Shown: in pieces, positions 57,957-64,000 of the stretch | Position numbering within the stretch: position 1 is the stretch's first letter | Layout: every line of letters begins with the position of its first letter | Assembly: GCA_022559845.1 (NCBI GenBank) | Contig: CM040121.1 | Span: 567,474,140-567,538,139, forward strand | Reading direction: 5' to 3' | Length of the DNA stretch: 64,000 bases | Source: Amorphophallus konjac | Lineage: Eukaryota; Streptophyta; Magnoliopsida; Alismatales; Araceae | The notes under the pieces: model-generated | The model's database searches: none | Told to the model about the DNA's origin: nothing | Seen by the model: only the letters and a program-made list of their open reading frames with translations | Translations under genes and position numbers: made by a program

Positions 57957-58965
57957 TGATGGGGACATCAAAGTGGGCACTTAGTGGACCGGCCCCGTTG
58001 GTAGAGAGGTCGCTCCCATTCCATGGCCCATTAGGCCAAGCCCGTCTAAATTTTAGGTTTTCCCTTTTAATTATGATGTAATTTCTTTTTATTAGTATTT
58101 AGTTTTTAGTGGGTCAGTTAATTGGGCCCAAAAGGCCAAGTTAGCTAGTGGGTCTAGTTAAGAGTTATATGTTGCTTATTGTTACCCCCGGGATAGCGGG
58201 GTCTTTTCTCATTTGTTAGGGGTAATTAATGTCCTTTGTAACCCCTGGCTTCTCCTATAAATAGGGGACCAAGGGCTCTCATTTGAAGTTAGAAATTGAA
58301 GAATGAAAAGTTTTTGAAGAATTGTTAAAGGATTGAAACCCCCCCCTTGTCTCTCTCTCTCTCTCTCTCTCTCTTGCGCAAGTCACCCTCTCTCTCTCTA
58401 TCTCTTGCGATTCTTCTCTCTCTCTCTCCTTGGGGAATTCGCACCCCCTTCTCCCCCTCTCCCACCTTGGGCTGCACCCCCCTCTTCCCTCTCCTTCCCC
58501 AACTCCACTTGCCACATCATCCCTCCTCCTAGATTCTCTCCTTCTTTCCCTCCTCCACCTTCCTAATCCAACCCCACCACCTTTATCCCTTTCCAAATCA
58601 CCTAATCTAATTAAATCTCAGCCACCCAATTCTTTCCCAATATCTTCTCCCTCCTAAAATCCCTCCTTCTCTTTAGGAAAGTTTTACCAAAAATTCAAAT
58701 TTCTTCCAACCTCCAACTCCTAGCCGCGGCCTCCCTCTCTCCCATTCCCTAGTTCGCAACCCCCATCCCCAAACCCTAGTTCGCACCCCCCCAAGCCTCC
58801 CACGCCCCAGCCACCTCCATCCCCCTTCCCCTCTGCAACATACGCCCCATCCCCTTCCAGGATCATCCACGGCGGCCCCGACATCCCACGGCATCGCCTT
58901 CGTCATCGCTTGTGGAGGTCTTCTAGTTCTGCTGTCCTCTGCTCTGCATCAGAATCTTGGCCGAG
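57957..58965 (+). mobile_element. Element H: partial LTR of the TGATGGGG family, cut by element G
   Basis: This starts TGATGGGGACATCAAAG and has a TATAAATA box at 58256-58263, a CT microsatellite near 58350 and C/T-rich low-complexity DNA after it, the same layout as the LTRs of E. It is interrupted at 58965 by G, and the rest would lie beyond the window. ORFs in the C/T-rich part are not genes. Confidence 0.75.
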
Positions 58966-60298
58966 TGTAGATTGTGATAAATCCACACGTGAAGAGTGGA
59001 TTAAATATGAGAAAACACAAGGCGGAGAGATGATATAATAATGAAGAAAAGAAGCACGTGGTGCTACTAAGGAGGGTGATCGCCAGAGGGGTTACCTCAA
59101 GAAGAAACAAAGAAGATCGCGAATACCTGGTGGAAAATAGAACGCGGGCTGGATTGTGAATTCCTCCTCCTCCTTCAATCGATCGGCCGATGAAGGGGGT
59201 TTTCCTTTATTGATTACCCTTGCAAAAAAGACAAAACAAACAAACAAAAGAAGTGGATCAGCCAAGTGAATGTAGTATCAATCCCAAGTAGATGATATGA
59301 TAATGAATAGAGAATAAAACATGCGCACCTTTTTTTGTTTTAAAACCCCTAAAGAGTTAGGGAAGGAGAAGATATGATGAAACTAATGCCAAAGGAGAAA
59401 AACGTATGATGACCGACGGAAAAACAACAATTAGATAAGCAAGAAAAACCCATGTTCTCCCTGATGACAGTAAAGGGAACCGAAACTGATGCTGTTGGCA
59501 GGAAGAACAAGGAAGCAGAGAATTCTAAAGATCGCGCAGGAAGAAGATGGATAGCCTCCGTAAATTCAGCATCTACGTATAAAACTCTGATCTCGATAGC
59601 CTCTGATCTCGTCTGATCTCCTAACCTGCCAACCTCGTAACCTGCCAACCTCACGCGAGGTCGATCAAGACATCCCTATATAGGGTTTCAACCGAAGATA
59701 AACTCAATTTGGGAAGATAAGAACGGGCAATGATCAATGAGGACATGACTCTAGTTCCAATTCGAGCAAGGAGACCAATGGAGGCAAGGAACTACTCAGG
59801 AAAGGCATACTTAAACACGACACCGAAGGATAAAACACGACCTTCAGAGGGGCGTCAAATCAACAATTGATGACCTACATCAAGACGTTACTCAAAAACA
59901 CGACCAGGATCAAGGGCGTCACTTCTCGGATTTAATTTTGGCAATAAATCTTACTTTATTTGAAAATTATGAGAAAACGCCTGAGATGAAGGCGTTACTT
60001 AAAAACACGTCCTGAGGAAGGATGTTAATCAATAATTTGAATTTATTTTGAAACCGGATAATAGCAGGAATTGACGCCCTGACATTTGGTCGTCCTTTCT
60101 TTTGAACACGCCCTAGATAAGGTCGCTATTTAAAACACGCCCCTCTTCAGGTCGCGAATCACAAAAATGCAAAGATCAAACCAAAAACACACACAAAAAG
60201 AAAAACTTCATATTATGAATGTATTGAAGTTCACTTTGGGGCGTCAACATAGTGACATGAGATTTGATCAACATAGCGTCAATTTTGGCGTGTCTACA
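58966..60298 (-). repeat. Element G 3' LTR
   Basis: 1,333 bp. A minus-strand TATATA box lies at 59677-59682. The right part carries several ACGCC/GGCGT inverted-repeat modules. The 101-codon ORF near 59349-59654 recurs in the other LTR and has no recognised domain. Confidence 0.85.
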
Positions 60299-62790
60299 GC
60301 TGCCCCATCTTGGCGTCTGCTTTGCAAGGTAGTGAGACGAAATGGAGTGAAAGTGCAACAAACGGAATGAAGTGGAGCGAACTGATAAGTAGATGCCAAG
60401 GTGTGATGTGACACGCCTCAGACACTAAGCATTGGAAATCTTTCCAAGATTCAAAGTGAAACAACTCCGAGTGATTCCAAGGAAGCATCGATTTGCTGGA
60501 TAAAGGAGATTAAACTAAACAAGTAAAAAAATGTGCGCATGGCACGATAAGGAGACACCATTGGAGAGCGGTTACCAGCCAACGTGGACGTGCTACAACC
60601 AAGACGTATTTGCGGGAAGAATAAAGGGAATTGAGATGGAGACCCAGCAAAGGGACATTTTCAAGTAATCAGCCTAAGCGGCTTCAAAGAGAATAAAGTA
60701 CTCAATTTGGAATGGAATATCTCATGTCAACTCACTCAAGAGCGAGTGACCTTCATTATTGCCATAATATGAAGATTTTCAGCATGAAGCTCAAAGTCCT
60801 ACATGATGCATGCTGGGCTAAAAGAAAAGGATAAAACAAACTAAAAGATAGAAAATAATCAAGGATAATATTGTTAAGCCATCTAGATTTGGTAAAGAAT
60901 CCAGATCTCTGAGCTGACACCAAGCCGAAACCCGTTTGTCCGTGCATCAACTCAGAAAGTGGAACCATCGTCCCATACCTTCAACGACTCAACGGCCTAT
61001 CCGTGTGATCAAGACTTTTCTGGAACTATCACTGTTTTTGATGAAGGGGAACTCAAATTCCAGGTTCATCAGAACCACAAGGTCCTTGATATACTATAAT
61101 AGCGTAGAATACCATATAGTAATAATGCTCACAACAAGATGTTACTTCCACAGTGATCCGGGCATCTCGAAACCTGCAATCCTCTGCACTTTGAAAGTTC
61201 ATTAGCCCTCCCATAATTTCAATATAAATAATCCTCAATTCAAAGTATGACATGATCATAAGTGCTAAATTAAAAACAATTCCAACAAAATAATAGCACT
61301 TAAGTTCATCAGAGCACGTAGGGAAGCAAATTCATAAGTTCACAAATTCACGCCTGGACCGAACGGCGTCAAAACATGAAACGTGCCTGATTATGAGGGC
61401 GTCAAAAAGAGAAACACGCCCTCCACTAAGGCGTGAAATGCACCAAGAGTTCAAGAAGAAAACGACCCACTCAAGGGCGTTAAATAAAACACGACCTCAG
61501 TCAGGTCGTCAATTCAACAATTGACGCCCTAACAGAAGGCGTTAATTAAGCACAAACTTACGTTTCCGATTCGAAAACTAAACCCAGTCCTAATAGCCAT
61601 AAATTTTCTAACTCCGAACAACCTTAAGACTCCCCGGACTTCTATAAAGAGAAGGCACTTCCTCAAATCAATCAAAATCCTCCGAGCTCTGTTTCTTCTG
61701 CTGCTTCTTCTGTTCTTCTGCAGACACCGCAACCGTCCGAACTTCTTCCTGCAAACCGAAGATAGAGAGGGCGATTAAGAGGTCCAAAGCTTCCACTCCC
61801 AGGCTAACCGAGATTAACGGGCACATAAGCAGTAGAATCTCCATGAACTAGGTAAAGATTGAGTCTTCTGTTCTTTTCCACTTTTGTCTTAAATGTTCTT
61901 CTCTTCTGCATGCTCATTTATCCTTCTTTCTCTGCATTGTTCTTCCTTTCTTCCTTCCACAGGANNNNNNNNNNNNNNNNNNNNNNNNNNNNNNNNNNNN
62001 NNNNNNNNNNNNNNNNNNNNNNNNNNNNNNNNNNNNNNNNNNNNNNNNNNNNNNNNNNNNNNNNTCCAAGTGTGTGATCTCCGGGTTAACTAGATTCTTT
62101 CTCTCTCCTCACCAACGATAGGTTCTCTATACTCCGGGTACTTCAAGGGTACAACCAGCCCGGCGTCCGTGAGGGAATCCACGGGTGCGGGGACTTACGG
62201 AGGTCTTGGAAAAGGGATTTCCGGTCCAAAGAGACGGAGTGCTCAATGGAGGGTTGTCCCGATTCCAAGAGAGGTGTGTGGAATCCTAGTGTAGAGAGAG
62301 GAGGTCTCTCAACCAAATGCCACAAGATGTAAAATAATATGATCAGATCACAGCAATATAGGCAAGCAATGTAATAATCAGTCCAACAATCACAGACAGC
62401 AGCAGGAAGCAGGTTTCTGTAAAAACACAGGAAAGAGACGACCTGGGGCAGGTCACTATCAACCAAAGAGACGACAGAGTCACTGTCGTGAATCACTGTG
62501 AAAGCCCACGAGTAGTGCAAAACACGCGCCTTGGTGTGAGGCGCGTAATATGAAAAGGACGCCTCTATAAAAGGGCGTCAAATATTAGTGGTGCACACGG
62601 TCGAGGAAACACGCGCCTTGGTAGAAGGCGCTGCCAAATAAAAAGACGCCCAAAGGGGAGGGCGTGAATTATCAAACAGAACAAGAAGACAGCAGATATG
62701 ATAAAAGATGCCTTTTGGGAAGACGTAACACAGAAAATAGACGCCCTCGATGAAGGCGTTAAATGAAAAGGCGTCTCTGGGTGAGGCGTT
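59836..62790. repeat. Recurring ACGCC-GGCGT inverted-repeat module (dispersed, at least 15 copies)
   Basis: Copies of 22-26 bp of the form ACACGMCY-N8-RGGYGTYAA occur, for example, at 59836, 59898, 59975, 60106, 61413, 61490, 61522, 62521, 62643 and 62737. Each can fold into a short stem. They lie both in the LTR and in the interior of G. Confidence 0.75.
61965..62064. other. Assembly gap (100 N)
   Basis: Exactly 100 undetermined bases. The round length suggests a scaffold gap of unknown true size. Confidence 1.
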
Positions 62791-62862
62791 AATTCAGGAA
62801 AATAATCAAACAATCACAAACTGGCTGATCCCGGGAGTGTGCAGTATGCACGGTGGAGGGTG

Positions 62863-62990
62863 CCCGTGGGGCACAAAAGGAGGGGTACCGTGGGTACCGA
62901 GGGGAAAGGGCACACGTGGGTGCCGAAGGGGAAAGGACACACGTGGGTGCCAATAGGAAAGGGCACACGTGGGTGCCAATAGGAGATGGT
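62863..62990. repeat. Short tandem repeat of about 27 bp with CACGTG
   Basis: Four to five units of GGGCACACGTGGGTGCC plus a purine linker. Each later unit contains the palindrome CACGTG. Confidence 0.85.
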
Positions 62991-63033
62991 AATCAAAAGA
63001 AAAACAGTGGAGGTCCCACCATGATCGCCAATT

Positions 63034-64000
63034 TGTAGATTGTGATAAATCCACACGTGAAGAGTGGATTAAATATGAGAAAACACAAGGCGGAGAGATG
63101 ATATAATAATGAAGAAAAGAAGCACGTGGTGCTACTAAGGAGGGTGATCGCCAGAGGGGTTACCTCAAGAAGAAACAAAGAAGATCACGAATATCTGGTG
63201 GAAAATAGAATGCGGGCTAGATTGTGAACTCCTCCTCCTCCTTCAATCGGCCGGTCGATGAAGGGGGTTTTCCTTTATTGATTACCCTTGCAAAAAAGAC
63301 AAAACAAACAAACAAAAGAAGTGGATCAGCCAAGTGAATGTAGTATCAATCCCAAGTAGATGATATGATAATGAATAGAGAATAAAACATGTGCACCTTT
63401 TTTTGTTTTAAAACCCCTAAAGAGTTAGGGAAGGAGAAGATATGATGAAACTAATGCAAAAGGAGAAAAACGTATGATGACCGATGGAAAAATAACAATT
63501 AGATAAGCAAGAAAAACCCCTGCTGTCCCTGATGACAGTAAAGGGAACCGAAACTGATGCTGTTGGCAGGAAGAACAAGGAAGCAGAGAATTCTAAAGAT
63601 CGCGCAGGAAGAAGATGGATAGCCTCCGTAAATTCAGCATCTACGTATAAAACTCTGATCTCGATAGCCTCTGATCTCGTCTGATCTCCTAACCTGCCAA
63701 CCTCGTAACCTGCCAACCTCGCGCGAGGTCGATCAAGACATCCCTATATAGGGTTTCAACCGAAGATAAACTCAATTTGGGAAGATAAGAATGGGCAATG
63801 ATCAATGAGGGCAGGACTCTAGTTCCAATTCGAGCAAGGAGACCAATGGAGGCAAGGAACTACTCAGGAAAGGCATACTCAAACACGACACCGAAGGATA
63901 AAACACGACCTTCAGAGGGGCGTCAAATCAACAATTGACGACCTACATCAAGACATTACTCAAAAACACGACCATGATCAAGGGCGTCACTTCTCGGATT
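63034..64000 (-). repeat. Element G 5' LTR, partial
   Basis: This is collinear with 58966-59932 with few differences. TATATA lies at 63745-63750. It is truncated by the end of the window. Confidence 0.88.

Larger units (their letters stand above)
60299..63033 (-). other. Element G interior, non-coding
   Basis: No gag or pol domain is seen on either strand. Contents are the polypurine tract (60299-60313), AT-rich unique DNA, a plus-strand TATAAAG-like box near 61643, the N gap, inverted-repeat modules (61381-61545 and 62521-62790), and a G-box-type tandem repeat. The primer-like site is at 63014-63030 on the minus strand. Confidence 0.6.
58966..64000 (-). mobile_element. Element G: LTR element without evident coding capacity, cut by window end
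   Basis: A direct repeat of at least 967 bp starts at 58966 and 63034 (TGTAGATTGTGATAAATCC). The left copy ends TGTCTACA at 60298, giving ends that are inverse of each other (TGTAGA/TCTACA). A purine tract on the minus strand follows at 60299-60313, and a TGGCGATCATGG primer-like site lies beside the right LTR. The element is therefore on the minus strand. The 2.7-kb interior has no domain. The primer region and LTR edge resemble element A, so a Tat-related non-autonomous element is plausible. Confidence 0.8.

Noticed and set aside
59349..63716. Repeated ORF of about 100 codons in the two LTRs of G
   Set aside because: Same DNA in both LTRs. The minus-strand frame spans the R/U5 region and has no recognisable domain.

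Overview
This window looks like intergenic, transposon-packed nuclear DNA of a flowering plant. Nearly everything readable is LTR-retrotransposon sequence. I see no convincing host gene, rRNA or tRNA. The 100-base N run near 61,965 shows it is a draft scaffold. I cannot name the species.

The layout is a set of insertions inside insertions, most with intact 5-bp target-site duplications (TSDs). The oldest layer on the left is a Ty1/copia element on the minus strand. Its pol/gag lies at 1-2427 and its gag start, leader and LTR-like DNA lie at about 49724-52938. It is cut in gag by element A (2428-49723, TSD gtagg). A is a very large Ty3/gypsy element of the Tat (Ogre/Grande/Retand-like) type on the minus strand, with about 3.1-kb LTRs. 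Read from right to left A has: 5' LTR, an N-terminal extension ORF, gag, protease, RT, RNase H plus a second archaeal-type RNase H, integrase, a long 3' region made of several tandem-repeat arrays, an oppositely oriented (+ strand) intron-containing gene, and the 3' LTR. Subtracting the elements inside it leaves about 22.4 kb for A itself. Its coding regions carry several stops and frameshifts.

Five later insertions sit in A. B (9862-16221, TSD atttt), C (21086-27823, TSD ggagt) and E (36541-43896, TSD gatgg) are complete two-LTR elements without pol. D (16876-19632, TSD caaag) and F (33655-35332, TSD ccccg) look like solo LTRs. B, C, E, F and a partial LTR H (57957-58965) form one family: LTRs start TGATGGGG and end CATCA. 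B, C and E also have an initiator-tRNA-Met-type primer site and an eroded integrase chromodomain tail just before the 3' LTR, so they are non-autonomous derivatives of a chromovirus. C keeps a full Gag with a CCHC knuckle. B and E keep opposite halves of Gag, fused to a shared domain I do not recognise, which in E is followed by eight GCPGPP repeats.

The right end (53-64 kb) has two adjacent LTR-like units, an unassigned repeat-derived stretch, and element G (58966 to beyond the window). G has no evident coding capacity and is studded with a recurring short inverted-repeat module. A 660-bp hAT-type MITE with an 8-bp TSD lies in the copia leader.

Nothing here forms a cellular pathway. The genes are those of mobile elements: Gag would form particles, protease/RT/RNase H/integrase would copy and insert the DNA, and the non-autonomous family would depend on proteins supplied by an autonomous chromovirus elsewhere.
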